Positions 1 through 7,178 of a DNA stretch of 16,396 nt are shown piece by piece (position 1 is the first letter of the stretch; every line of letters starts with the position of its first letter). The notes beneath the pieces are model-generated. The model was not told the origin of the DNA and made no database searches. It worked only from the letters and a program-made list of their open reading frames with translations. Source of the stretch: Thermoplasmata archaeon (GTDB taxonomy: Archaea; Thermoplasmatota; Thermoplasmata; Thermoplasmatales; Thermoplasmataceae); the NCBI GenBank assembly GCA_021826795.1, contig JAKAYM010000026.1:1-16396 (forward strand), in the 5' to 3' direction. The translations under genes and the position numbers were made by a program.

Positions 1-570
1 ATTGCAGCAGATACAGGGTCTGTTCTTCTCATAGAAAATGAGGGAAATATCAGGATAGATACAGTTCTGCCGCAAACACATATAGCCATAACAGGAATAG
101 ATAAGATCGTTCCGACACTGAAAGACGCATTTAATGAAGTTATAGTTCAGGCATCCTATGCTGGATATTATCCACCTACATATATAAATGTCACATCGGG
201 TCCCAGTGCTACCGGGGATATAGAGCTCCAGAGGGTATCACCTGCCACCGGCCCGAAAGAATTCCATCTGATACTGCTCGATAATGGCAGGAAGGAGGCT
301 ATAAACTCCGACATACGCGAGTCACTGCTCTGCATCAGGTGTGGAAGGTGCTATTTCTCATGCCCATCCTACAAACTTTATGGAAAGGACTTTGGAGATA
401 GCCCTTACACCGGGCCAACAGGAATAATGTGGTCTGCAATAACTTCAAAGAAATACGATAAATCCATGCTTTGCATGCATTCCGGGGGATGCAAGGAGGT
501 ATGCCCCATGGATATAAATATACCGAGAATGATAGAAAGAATAAAATTCCGTTATATGGATGAATCGTAA
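1..570 (+). CDS. LutB-like iron-sulfur protein (LUD domain plus 2[4Fe-4S]), 3' part only
   Basis: The reading frame is open from the first base, so the 5' part is missing; 189 residues remain. The visible N-terminal part has the end of a LUD (LutB/LutC) domain: '[12 protein letters not shown]' and a '[15 protein letters not shown]' stretch, typical of LutB. The C-terminal part is a ferredoxin-like module with C111-x2-C114-x2-C117-x3-C121-P, then C158-x5-C164-x3-C168-P. LutB is the iron-sulfur subunit of the LutABC L-lactate oxidising complex and passes electrons from lactate to the respiratory chain; related proteins serve other 2-hydroxyacid oxidases. The partner subunits would lie upstream, outside the window. 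The second cysteine motif is three residues longer between the first two cysteines than in the LutB proteins I recall. The family assignment is firm; the substrate is inferred. Confidence 0.82.
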   Translation: MAADTGSVLLIENEGNIRIDTVLPQTHIAITGIDKIVPTLKDAFNEVIVQASYAGYYPPTYINVTSGPSATGDIELQRVSPATGPKEFHLILLDNGRKEAINSDIRESLLCIRCGRCYFSCPSYKLYGKDFGDSPYTGPTGIMWSAITSKKYDKSMLCMHSGGCKEVCPMDINIPRMIERIKFRYMDES

Positions 571-613
571 ACGCATATTTATATTTAAAAGCAATTTGTA
601 GAAAAGTAATACC

Positions 614-621
614 TATATATA
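614..621 (+). promoter_or_regulatory. TATA box of the decayed vapB
   Basis: The run TATATATA is centred about 24 bases before the ATG at 641, with an A-rich stretch just upstream that could act as a BRE. This spacing implies a leaderless transcript. The promoter looks intact although the gene it serves is broken. Confidence 0.5.
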
Positions 622-640
622 ATAATATTATATTTTTTCA

Positions 641-873
641 ATGATAATTAAAGCCGGTAGTGTAAATGTAAAAGGTCAGGTAACAATACCGTAAGAAATT
701 CGTGAATATCTGGATGTACGGCCAGGTGACCACATATATTTGAATCTTCCAAAGATGGAATTATAATAAAGAAGGCTTATAATAAGAAATTAGCCGATGT
801 GCTCATATCAGCCAAGCCTTTTGATGCCATTGTAAATGAATCAATTAAAAGTATAAGAGATGAATGGCATTAG
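641..873 (+). pseudogene. Decayed VapB-type (AbrB/SpoVT fold) antitoxin
   Basis: Read with repairs, this stretch gives a swapped-hairpin AbrB/MazE antitoxin of about 77 residues. It begins 'MIIKAGSVNVKGQVTIP', has a TAA stop at 692-694 where a Lys, Gln or Arg codon is expected, then continues 'EIREYLDVRPGDHIYLN'. The frame moves by one base near 748: the remainder from 748 reads 'SKDGIIIKKAYNKK' and ends '...SIRDEWH' at the TAG of 871-873. The 'KGQVTIPxEIR..LxxxPGD' pattern is the hallmark of VapB antitoxins that bind their own operator. The end overlaps the toxin start at 860, as in intact vapBC operons. A stop plus a frameshift means no full-length antitoxin can be made. The family is clear; whether this is true decay or sequencing error cannot be told from one sequence, but the long flanking genes are intact. 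Confidence 0.85.
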
Positions 874-1304
874 GATTTCTCTAGATACGAATGTAATATT
901 GAATGTTATGAATAAGGAGGAATTATTTTTTGATTCATCCAGACAACTTTGATAAAATATCCAATGGGGAATTTGAGGGCATGATTTCTACTGTTGTATT
1001 ATCTGTAGTGCTAACGGATTTTTATATGAATGATGACATCAAAAGCTCGAAAAGCTTCAAAGAGTCTCTTATTGAATCAAGTTCTTTTATTATTGTACCA
1101 GTTGTTAGCGAAATTGCCGATCTGGCCGCTAAAATAAGGGTCAAAGATAAAATAAAGCTCCGGGATGCAATAATTTTAGCAACTGCGATATTGAGGAAAT
1201 CTACACATCTTGTTTCCAACGATAGTGGTATAATAGACAAGATAGGTTATGGAATCAAAATAGTTAATTCCAACGAACTAATGAAAATAATAAATAACCC
1301 ATAA
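860..1304 (+). pseudogene. Frameshifted VapC-type PIN-domain toxin
   Basis: The ATG at 860 overlaps the antitoxin end and opens the frame 'MNGIRISLDTNVILNVMN', whose 'LDTNV' holds the first catalytic aspartate of PIN ribonucleases. That frame stops at 950-952. The rest of the protein continues in another frame through 'FDKISNGEFEG' (from 948), so one base has been gained or two lost near 947-951. The downstream piece is open to 1304 and could be called alone as a 124-residue gene from TTG at 930, but it lacks the first aspartate. The PIN glutamate usually found in 'LSEVL' is valine here (V codon 1005-1007, 'LSVVL'). The later 'RDAIILATA' and 'SNDSGI' aspartates are kept. VapC toxins cleave tRNA or rRNA; this copy should be inactive. 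It could be assembled only by programmed frameshifting, for which I see no signal. Confidence 0.85.
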
Positions 1305-1353
1305 ACTCCAGAATAAAATTGCATATAATGTAAATTGTGCTAACCATAAAATC

Positions 1354-1359
1354 TATATC
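1354..1359 (+). promoter_or_regulatory. Probable TATA box of the glucose dehydrogenase gene
   Basis: The run TATATC follows ATAAAATC and is centred about 24 bases before the ATG at 1380. No Shine-Dalgarno sequence is present, so a leaderless transcript is likely. Confidence 0.4.
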
Positions 1360-1379
1360 AAAAATGAAATTACGCCGCT

Positions 1380-2459
1380 ATGGTAAATGCTTTGACCACA
1401 AATGCACCAACAGGAGGTATTGAATTCCATAATGTAGAGATTCCAGACAAGGAAGACTTTGAAGTAAAGCTAAAACCCCTGTATACAGGAATATGCGGTA
1501 CAGATCGGGGCGAGGTGCATGGAAGCCTATCATTTGCGTACAACCAGCCGGGTTATAATTTCCTTGTTCTGGGGCATGAAGCTGTATGCCAGGTAATCGA
1601 TATCCAGGAAAATGAATATGGAATAAAAACTGGTGATTATGTTGTGCCGGTTGTGAGGAGACCCGGAAATTGTGTGAACTGTAGAATAGGAAGAGAAGAC
1701 AACTGCTCTGATGGAAAGAAGAACGAGGCCGGAATAACCGGTCTTCATGGATTCATGAGGGATTATTTTTTCGATTCCATAAAGAATCTTGTAAAAGTAA
1801 ATGATAGAAGCATGGTAAGAGAAGCAGTCCTAACAGAACCGGCTAAGAATGTTATGAAAGCATTTGAGGTCTTTGATACTGTATCGAAAAGATCCATATT
1901 TCAGAATGAAGATTCCACATTTACAGGAAAAACCTGCCTTATTATTGGTTCTGGAAGTGAGGCATTCCTATATTCAATGATGGCGAATGAATACAGGTTT
2001 AATGTATACATGACAAACAGGCATAGCCTCGAAGAATCAAAATTATCCATTCTGGAAAAAACAGGAAGCATATTCTTTGATTATACATGGGGCATTCCAC
2101 TTAAGGGTATAGATCTGTTGATAGATACAAGCGGAGACCCGGCCACAATATTCAGATTTGTTCGCATGATGAATAACAACGGAGTTGCAATACTATTCGG
2201 AACAAACGGAAATGCTCCAGGAACGCAGGTTAACGGGGAAGATATAGACTATATAATAGAGAGGAACATAAGCATGGTAGGTTCAGTTGATGGGGCGAAA
2301 AAGCATTATTTTGATGCCTTGAGGTATATTGAGAAATGGAGTCATTCCCATAATTCCTTGATAGGCGATCTAATCACCGGGACATATTCCCCCGAAAACA
2401 CTGAAATCTTCCTGAAAAAACCGGAAGGGGAAATAAAATCAATTATCAAATGGCAGTAA
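1380..2459 (+). CDS. gdh: Glucose 1-dehydrogenase, zinc MDR type (Thermoplasma-like)
   Basis: This 359-residue protein matches the Thermoplasma acidophilum glucose dehydrogenase as I recall it, along its whole length. It oxidises D-glucose (and often galactose) to the lactone with NAD(P)+, the first step of the non-phosphorylative Entner-Doudoroff pathway in the cytosol. The N-terminal GroES-like domain has '[10 protein letters not shown]' with the catalytic zinc ligand C39, and 'LGHEA' with H66 and E67. The structural zinc lobe '[17 protein letters not shown]' has C98, C101 and C109, three cysteines where many alcohol dehydrogenases have four; this agrees with the Thermoplasma enzyme. The Rossmann domain has 'IIGSGSEA' near residue 190, then 'NRHS', a stretch linked with NADP binding in this family. 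The C-terminus '[10 protein letters not shown]' is characteristic. It is transcribed alone from a leaderless promoter. The next gene has its own promoter. Confidence 0.95.
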   Translation: MVNALTTNAPTGGIEFHNVEIPDKEDFEVKLKPLYTGICGTDRGEVHGSLSFAYNQPGYNFLVLGHEAVCQVIDIQENEYGIKTGDYVVPVVRRPGNCVNCRIGREDNCSDGKKNEAGITGLHGFMRDYFFDSIKNLVKVNDRSMVREAVLTEPAKNVMKAFEVFDTVSKRSIFQNEDSTFTGKTCLIIGSGSEAFLYSMMANEYRFNVYMTNRHSLEESKLSILEKTGSIFFDYTWGIPLKGIDLLIDTSGDPATIFRFVRMMNNNGVAILFGTNGNAPGTQVNGEDIDYIIERNISMVGSVDGAKKHYFDALRYIEKWSHSHNSLIGDLITGTYSPENTEIFLKKPEGEIKSIIKWQ

Positions 2460-2485
2460 TTTCTATTTAATGTACTAGTAATATG

Positions 2486-2494
2486 TTAATATAA
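2486..2494 (+). promoter_or_regulatory. Probable TATA box of the phosphatase-superfamily gene
   Basis: The run TTAATATAA is centred about 22 bases before the ATG at 2512. The gap between the two genes is only 52 bases, but this box suggests a separate leaderless transcript. Confidence 0.4.
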
Positions 2495-2511
2495 TTTAGT
2501 AATGTAAATGC

Positions 2512-3762
2512 ATGATTAACGATGATATGCAGTTCATGTACAGAGATGACGGGAATTTTGTTTATCCCGATTACAACGGCTATAATTTTTCCAACATAAA
2601 CAGCACAATCCTATCATTATTCGGTATAAATAATAATGGAATTCCTCTAAAAAAAGAACTTTACAGCAATCTTTATGGGTCAAAAAAAGTGGTATTCTTT
2701 TATATAGATGGGCTCGGTTATGATAGCTGGAGGAACTATCTGGCAAATTACAGGCCATTTCAGGAAATAAACGACTCTGGAATAGTATCTCCCATAACAT
2801 CCGTATTTCCATCCACCACTGCAGCCGCAAGCAACACAATAAATACTGGTTTAACCCCTGCTGAACACGGGCTATTTGAATGGAGGCTTTATCTGGAAAA
2901 TTATAACATGGTTGTGAAAAGCCTGCCATTTATCCCTGTGTACAGACAGGATCGGGAAAGGTTTGCAGATTTAAATCCAGATCCATCAATTCTGTTTCAT
3001 GGAAAAACCTTCTATGAGACACTGAATGAACATGAAATAAGGTCTTATATAATATCATTTGCAGATCTTTTGAAGAGCAGTTACAGCAGAATAATGTATT
3101 CAGGTGCAAAAGAAAAGAAGAGATATGATTTTCTCTTTGAAGGTTTTCTTATACTTAGAAAGCTTCTGAAAAAGGTGCGTGAAAATTCATATATATTTTT
3201 TTATATAGGGGATCCGGATAAAATGGAGCACAGGTATGGCCCGGGGAGCCCGGAACATATGGAATCACTGCGGTATATATCATCCATGTTCAATGATTTA
3301 TTCAGGGATCTTGCAGGTGAGGATATTGCAGTTATGGTATCATCTGATCATGGGTTCACCCCTGTTAATAAAAAGATATATGTTTCAGGTATCAGGGAAC
3401 TATTGAAAATCAAGAATGGAAGGACAATGCCGGAAACATGGAGCCCCAGGGACATGATGATATATTCTGATAGCCCGGAAGATATGAAAAATAGACTGGA
3501 AGGGCAGCTCCATGGCAGTGCTGAAATTATCACCAAAAATGAAATCCTAAAAATGGGGCTTATGGGAAACGACACTGTATCAGAAAAATACATCTCAAGA
3601 ATGGGGAATATTCTGGTTCTGCCTCATTCCGGAAATACTGTATGGTACAAATATTATGATGATGACATTATAAAAGACCGGGGCATGCATGGGGGTCTAA
3701 GCCGGGAAGAAATGATAATACCCTTTGTGTCCATCAATTTAAAAGATATTAAAAAATACTAA
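2512..3762 (+). CDS. Alkaline phosphatase superfamily phosphodiesterase/pyrophosphatase-like hydrolase
   Basis: This 416-residue protein has the two-metal site of the alkaline phosphatase / type I nucleotide pyrophosphatase-phosphodiesterase superfamily. The first metal aspartate is D66 in 'YIDGLGYDSW', and the nucleophile is T102 or T103 in 'SVFPSTTAAA', where this superfamily has its catalytic threonine. Further ligands are D236 and H240 in 'IGDPDKMEHRYG', D279 and H280 in 'SSDHG', and H393 in 'MHGGLSREE'. No signal peptide or membrane helix is evident, so it should be cytosolic. Family members hydrolyse nucleotide, lipid or sugar phosphodiesters, or transfer phospho groups; the residues seen do not fix the substrate. 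It follows glucose dehydrogenase but has its own likely promoter, so a shared pathway is only a guess. Its stop lies 3 bases from the stop of the convergent peptidase gene. Confidence 0.85.
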   Translation: MINDDMQFMYRDDGNFVYPDYNGYNFSNINSTILSLFGINNNGIPLKKELYSNLYGSKKVVFFYIDGLGYDSWRNYLANYRPFQEINDSGIVSPITSVFPSTTAAASNTINTGLTPAEHGLFEWRLYLENYNMVVKSLPFIPVYRQDRERFADLNPDPSILFHGKTFYETLNEHEIRSYIISFADLLKSSYSRIMYSGAKEKKRYDFLFEGFLILRKLLKKVRENSYIFFYIGDPDKMEHRYGPGSPEHMESLRYISSMFNDLFRDLAGEDIAVMVSSDHGFTPVNKKIYVSGIRELLKIKNGRTMPETWSPRDMMIYSDSPEDMKNRLEGQLHGSAEIITKNEILKMGLMGNDTVSEKYISRMGNILVLPHSGNTVWYKYYDDDIIKDRGMHGGLSREEMIIPFVSINLKDIKKY

Positions 3763-3781
3763 AAATTATTTCGTGTTTTTT
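3751..3781. terminator. Compact bidirectional T-tract terminator candidate
   Basis: The two convergent genes end 3 bases apart. Plus-strand transcripts meet a T6 run at about 3776-3781 inside the end of the peptidase gene. Minus-strand transcripts meet T5 and T6 runs immediately after their stop codon. Archaeal termination needs only such T-tracts, so this is plausible but based on composition alone. Confidence 0.35.
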
Positions 3782-6129
3782 ACCAGATTTTCATAGATTT
3801 CCAGGAATTCAAGACCTTTATTTATTCCACCGAAAATTTCCTCGTTTCTCACGGATTCAGCAGCTTTTTTCATTTTTTCCGGTTTCTTAATCCCTGCATT
3901 CCCTATCATTGACTGAACGCATCTGTTTATTCTCAGGGGGCTTAGCTGGAATTTATACATGGTATCAACTATATTCTTCAGATTATCTATTATATACTGC
4001 CTTGATCCATCGCTTGATGACATTGCGACAAAGAACGAGTCCATATCCTGCTTCTTAGCTTTTCCTGATTTAACGAATTCCATGATGCTTTTATGGTTGC
4101 TGTCACCTTCAAGCACGCCTGATGCAGTTATAGCCTTTGTCTTATCCTCATCATTTGATGTTGTCTCTATTATGTTTGCAAAGTACCTGAAATCATTGTT
4201 TACCCTCGCCTGGGCAACAAGATAGGCAAGCCTGAAATCCGGTTCCACCTGGCTATATTCCTTATATTTGCTGAGAAGTGTTTTGCAGAAGTCATTATTA
4301 ATATATGCCAGCTTTGTGTACAGTCCAGAGAGCGATATTTTATAGTTAAACTCATCCTTCTTATTTGTCTCTATGTATTCCATCTTATCCTTTATGTAGA
4401 AGTTCGCAAGATCTCTAAAATAACCGTTCCCTGTTATATTATACAGGGAATAAAGCTGTTTTGATATCTCATCAATGACTATATTATCATTTATGCCGTA
4501 AAGCTTCTCAACCCTTCTTACATACTGGGTCATGTTTATTTTGCCTGATAGAAGAAACGCATAGAGATCGTTTGCAATACCCCATTTCTCATCGGTTGAT
4601 ATCTGTGAAAGATTTCTTGTCACAGTTTCATACATTGCATCGTCATAGAGTACCCTGTAGAATCCGCTGTGCCCGTAATTCAGTGAGAGAACATCACCGT
4701 CTATTTCCATTTCTCCTCCCTCCATGAGCGCATTTTCTTCTCTGGAAAATCTGTTTATGAATAATGGTATTTTCCACTGTGAATTCTTATCTCCCTCAAG
4801 GAAATAAAACTGTTTCTGTGTTATTTTTAATTTATCTCCACTCCTCTCAGTTATAAGATATGGATATCCCTTGTTTGATATCCATTGCTCCATAATTGAG
4901 GAAACCACCTTTCCAGATTCCTTTTCTATGGCATTCCATAGATCGGATCCTGAGGCATTCTTATATGAAAATTCCCTCAGATAATTCCTAAGTGCCTTCA
5001 TGAATACATCCTTTCCCACATATGCTTCTATCATTCTCAAAACATTTGAACCCTTACCGTACCTTATTTCATATGAAAGCTGTGATACGCTCCTGGGATC
5101 TGAAACATCCGCGTTTATGGGATGTGAATTCTTTAGTGAATCCATAGTGTAGGCGCCGTCCGTCTGGTCAAGAAGGAAATCACCGAAGAATTTCCATTCC
5201 GGATCAGTACTGTCAACGGTCTTGAACGCAAAGAATGTGGCAAAGCTCTCATTTAGCCATAAGTCGTTCCACCATTTCATGGTCACAAGGTCACCGAACC
5301 ACATGTGAACGAGTTCATGTGTTATGACCTCTGATGTTCTTTTATAACTCTTACTTGTGGTTGAATCATCAATATTTAGAAGGATTTCCCTGAATGTTAT
5401 TGCGCCCCAATTTTCCATGGCGCCAGCAGCAAATTCCGGAACCGAGATAAGGTTTAATTTTGGAAGCATGTAATCTATTCCTGTGTAGGTTTCAAGGTAA
5501 TTCAATGATTTCTTTGCAACTTCAATCGGATATCTGGATGATGCTAAATGTCCCTTCATTGCTGTAAGATATAGTTTTTTGCCCTTATATAAATCTTCCA
5601 CCTCATCAAATTGGCCTACTCCAAGGTAAACAAGATATGTTGCCATTCTGGGGGTTTGCTCGAATTCAATAAGCTTCTTTCCATTTTCCAGTTTTTCCTT
5701 TTTTGCAGGCATATTTGAAATGGCTCTGAGGTTACTGTCAATCTTCATTGAAATGTCAAAGGTAGCTTTGTAATTAGGATTGTCTATGCATGGAAATGCC
5801 CTTCTGGCATCCGATTCCTCGAACTGGGTAGAAAGTATATACTGAGTCTCCGTTCCGGCAAGATAGAAACCCTTCAGGCCACGGTCAACATCGGAAGAAA
5901 ATTTAACATCAACTGAAATGTCACCTCCATCAGTGGAGAATGTTACGCCATCTTTATCTGTTTCATATTTTACTGCTGACCCATTGATTTTGACTTCATG
6001 TATATCTATATTATTGAGGTCAAAAGTTATTTTCTTTTCTGCATCCTTAATTTTTACCGTTTCATCCCCTGCATACTTTTTGTGTTTGAAATCTATATCA
6101 AGGCTAAGCCTGTAATTTATAACTTCCAT
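3766..6129 (-). CDS. Tricorn protease interacting factor F2/F3, M1 zinc aminopeptidase
   Basis: This 787-residue protein belongs to the M1 gluzincin family and closely resembles the tricorn interacting factors F2 and F3 of Thermoplasma acidophilum (about 780 residues). It trims amino acids from peptides released by the proteasome and tricorn in the cytosol. The exopeptidase motif 'GAMENWG' is at 236-242. The zinc site 'HELVHMWFGD' gives H271, E272 and H275, and the third ligand E294 lies in 'LWLNESFATF' with the standard 18-residue gap. The transition-state tyrosine is probably Y357 in 'IRYGKGSNVL'. The N-terminal beta domain starts at once with 'MEVINYRLSL' as in F2/F3, with no signal peptide. 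The long C-terminal helical domain is complete. Sequence alone does not separate F2 from F3. No tricorn gene is in the window. It is transcribed from a leaderless promoter divergent from the membrane protein gene. Confidence 0.93.
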   Translation of the reverse strand: MEVINYRLSLDIDFKHKKYAGDETVKIKDAEKKITFDLNNIDIHEVKINGSAVKYETDKDGVTFSTDGGDISVDVKFSSDVDRGLKGFYLAGTETQYILSTQFEESDARRAFPCIDNPNYKATFDISMKIDSNLRAISNMPAKKEKLENGKKLIEFEQTPRMATYLVYLGVGQFDEVEDLYKGKKLYLTAMKGHLASSRYPIEVAKKSLNYLETYTGIDYMLPKLNLISVPEFAAGAMENWGAITFREILLNIDDSTTSKSYKRTSEVITHELVHMWFGDLVTMKWWNDLWLNESFATFFAFKTVDSTDPEWKFFGDFLLDQTDGAYTMDSLKNSHPINADVSDPRSVSQLSYEIRYGKGSNVLRMIEAYVGKDVFMKALRNYLREFSYKNASGSDLWNAIEKESGKVVSSIMEQWISNKGYPYLITERSGDKLKITQKQFYFLEGDKNSQWKIPLFINRFSREENALMEGGEMEIDGDVLSLNYGHSGFYRVLYDDAMYETVTRNLSQISTDEKWGIANDLYAFLLSGKINMTQYVRRVEKLYGINDNIVIDEISKQLYSLYNITGNGYFRDLANFYIKDKMEYIETNKKDEFNYKISLSGLYTKLAYINNDFCKTLLSKYKEYSQVEPDFRLAYLVAQARVNNDFRYFANIIETTSNDEDKTKAITASGVLEGDSNHKSIMEFVKSGKAKKQDMDSFFVAMSSSDGSRQYIIDNLKNIVDTMYKFQLSPLRINRCVQSMIGNAGIKKPEKMKKAAESVRNEEIFGGINKGLEFLEIYENLVKNTK

Positions 6130-6147
6130 ATCAGTTTATATGTACGC

Positions 6148-6158
6148 ATTTAATAAAT
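6148..6158 (-). promoter_or_regulatory. TATA box of the tricorn factor gene
   Basis: On the minus strand this reads ATTTATTAAAT, centred 24 bases before the ATG at 6129. It stands back to back with the box at 6177-6184, making a compact divergent promoter region of about 75 bases. Confidence 0.5.
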
Positions 6159-6176
6159 TTTTGCGAAGTTGAATAA

Positions 6177-6184
6177 TTTAAATA
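6177..6184 (+). promoter_or_regulatory. TATA box that decides the start of the membrane protein gene
   Basis: The run TTTAAATA is centred 24-25 bases before ATG 6205. It would lie inside the gene if the in-frame TTG at 6169 were the start, so it argues for 6205 and a leaderless transcript. Confidence 0.5.
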
Positions 6185-6204
6185 ATAACACGATATACTG
6201 TTTT

Positions 6205-6645
6205 ATGGATAATAAATATAGCTTCGCCTATCTAGGTCTTGCTGTGATGATGGTTCTTCTCTTCATACAGTTCATAATGGGTATGTTCATAAATCTCTAT
6301 GTGCCATTCCCGCCATTAAACAGCATATCACATATGGGACCAAGGGCTTTTCCTTCTAATTACCTCACCGTAATGTTTCATATGATGTTGGGATTCCTTA
6401 TTCTCATAGTTTCATTCATAATGCTTCTTCTCAGTATAAAAATACAACACATAAACCTCATTATATCATCTGTTTTATCTTTTATTTTTGTCATAATAGC
6501 AGGGGTTTCAGGATTCCTGTTTCTGTTCAATGAATACAATAAATATTCATTCCTTATGGCAACATCATTCATAATAATTGTAATGTCTGAATTTTATTAT
6601 CTCTATACCCTGAAACTTATAACCGGTGTATCTTCGAAATATTAA
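6205..6645 (+). CDS. Small four-helix membrane protein, function unknown
   Basis: The 146-residue product from ATG 6205 is almost wholly hydrophobic. Four membrane helices are predicted by eye at about residues 8-28, 54-76, 82-107 and 114-134. The longest loop, between helices 1 and 2, carries 'MFINLYVPFPP' and then H43. H59 lies in helix 2 ('FHMMLGFL'). The pattern 'NLYVxxP...H...H..LG' reminds me of uncharacterised archaeal and actinobacterial membrane proteins that share an 'NL(F/Y)V' loop and a helix-2 histidine, but I cannot name a family. An upstream TTG at 6169 would add 12 polar residues and destroy the promoter spacing, so it is rejected. It is divergent from the peptidase gene, which implies no shared function. 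The two histidines could bind a metal or heme; this is speculation. Confidence 0.75.
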   Translation: MDNKYSFAYLGLAVMMVLLFIQFIMGMFINLYVPFPPLNSISHMGPRAFPSNYLTVMFHMMLGFLILIVSFIMLLLSIKIQHINLIISSVLSFIFVIIAGVSGFLFLFNEYNKYSFLMATSFIIIVMSEFYYLYTLKLITGVSSKY

Positions 6646-6670
6646 TATATTATAAAAAAATATTATTTTT
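6646..6670. terminator. Shared A/T-tract between convergent genes
   Basis: The 17-base gap between the two convergent stop codons contains A7 at 6654-6660, which is T7 for minus-strand transcripts just past their stop. T5 at 6666-6670 serves plus-strand transcripts. A bidirectional archaeal terminator is likely on composition only. Confidence 0.4.
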
Positions 6671-7127
6671 CCATTAATTCGCATGATCTCTTATAAAGTA
6701 TATCCCTCAAAAGAAGGAAAGCCCTGAAGTTTTCCGGGTTGAAGCGTTCTGAAAATCCCTCTTTTCTCGATAGTACTCTGTAGTAATACATAACTTCTAC
6801 TGTTTTTCTACATGCCCTGAAGGCAACTCTGGCCGATCTGCTTTCATTCAATAGTATGGAATAATCCATGGCCCAGCCCTTTTCGCCCTCTATTTTTTCA
6901 AGAAAACTGAAATCTTTTGGATTTTCTCCAGTAATTATATAATTCTCTAGAGATTTGATAAATTCAAACATATTTTTGTATTCATCTGCATGGTTTTCAT
7001 CCATCTTTATTAGTCTGCCAATCAGTTCTGCCAGTTCATATTCTATCATAAAATAGAGCTGTATCCCTGAATCATAATCCTCTTCTTTCTGATTTACACA
7101 GCAGTGAAATTTTGGAAATTCTGTCAT
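6663..7127 (-). CDS. Uncharacterised acidic, mostly helical protein
   Basis: I do not recognise this 154-residue protein. It starts 'MTEFPKFHCCVNQKEED' with a conserved-looking His-Cys-Cys near the N-terminus. The rest is predicted to be mostly alpha-helical, rich in Glu, Lys and aromatic residues, with no membrane segment, P-loop or helix-turn-helix visible. A basic patch around 'SRSARVAFRACRKTVEV' (about 105-125) could contact nucleic acid or a partner. I chose ATG 7127 over the in-frame TTG at 7136, which would add only three residues, because the TATA-like run at 7147-7156 is 24-25 bases away. It lies downstream of lipB in the same direction, but has its own promoter. That the frame is open, with coding-like composition and a clean promoter, is the evidence that it is real. 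Confidence 0.7.
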   Translation of the reverse strand: MTEFPKFHCCVNQKEEDYDSGIQLYFMIEYELAELIGRLIKMDENHADEYKNMFEFIKSLENYIITGENPKDFSFLEKIEGEKGWAMDYSILLNESRSARVAFRACRKTVEVMYYYRVLSRKEGFSERFNPENFRAFLLLRDILYKRSCELMEK

Positions 7128-7146
7128 AATTAACAAGTATATTATA

Positions 7147-7156
7147 AAATATATAC
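7147..7156 (-). promoter_or_regulatory. TATA box of the uncharacterised helical protein gene
   Basis: On the minus strand this reads TATATATTTT, centred 24-25 bases before ATG 7127. It lies in the 51-base gap after lipB, so the gene need not depend on lipB transcription. Confidence 0.45.
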
Positions 7157-7178
7157 CTTCTGCATCATGCTAAATTAC

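Noticed and set aside
641..1304. Programmed frameshifting or stop readthrough in vapBC.
   Set aside because: There is no slippery heptamer, pseudoknot or selenocysteine/pyrrolysine signal that I can see, and several independent lesions fit decay better.
2534..2929. 131-codon minus-strand open frame opposite the phosphatase-like gene.
   Set aside because: It lies wholly within a clear protein-coding gene, has no promoter, and its product has no recognisable motif.
6169..6204. Upstream TTG extension of the membrane protein (12 extra residues).
   Set aside because: The extension contains the TATA-like box at 6177-6184 that is correctly spaced for ATG 6205, and adds polar residues with no family support.
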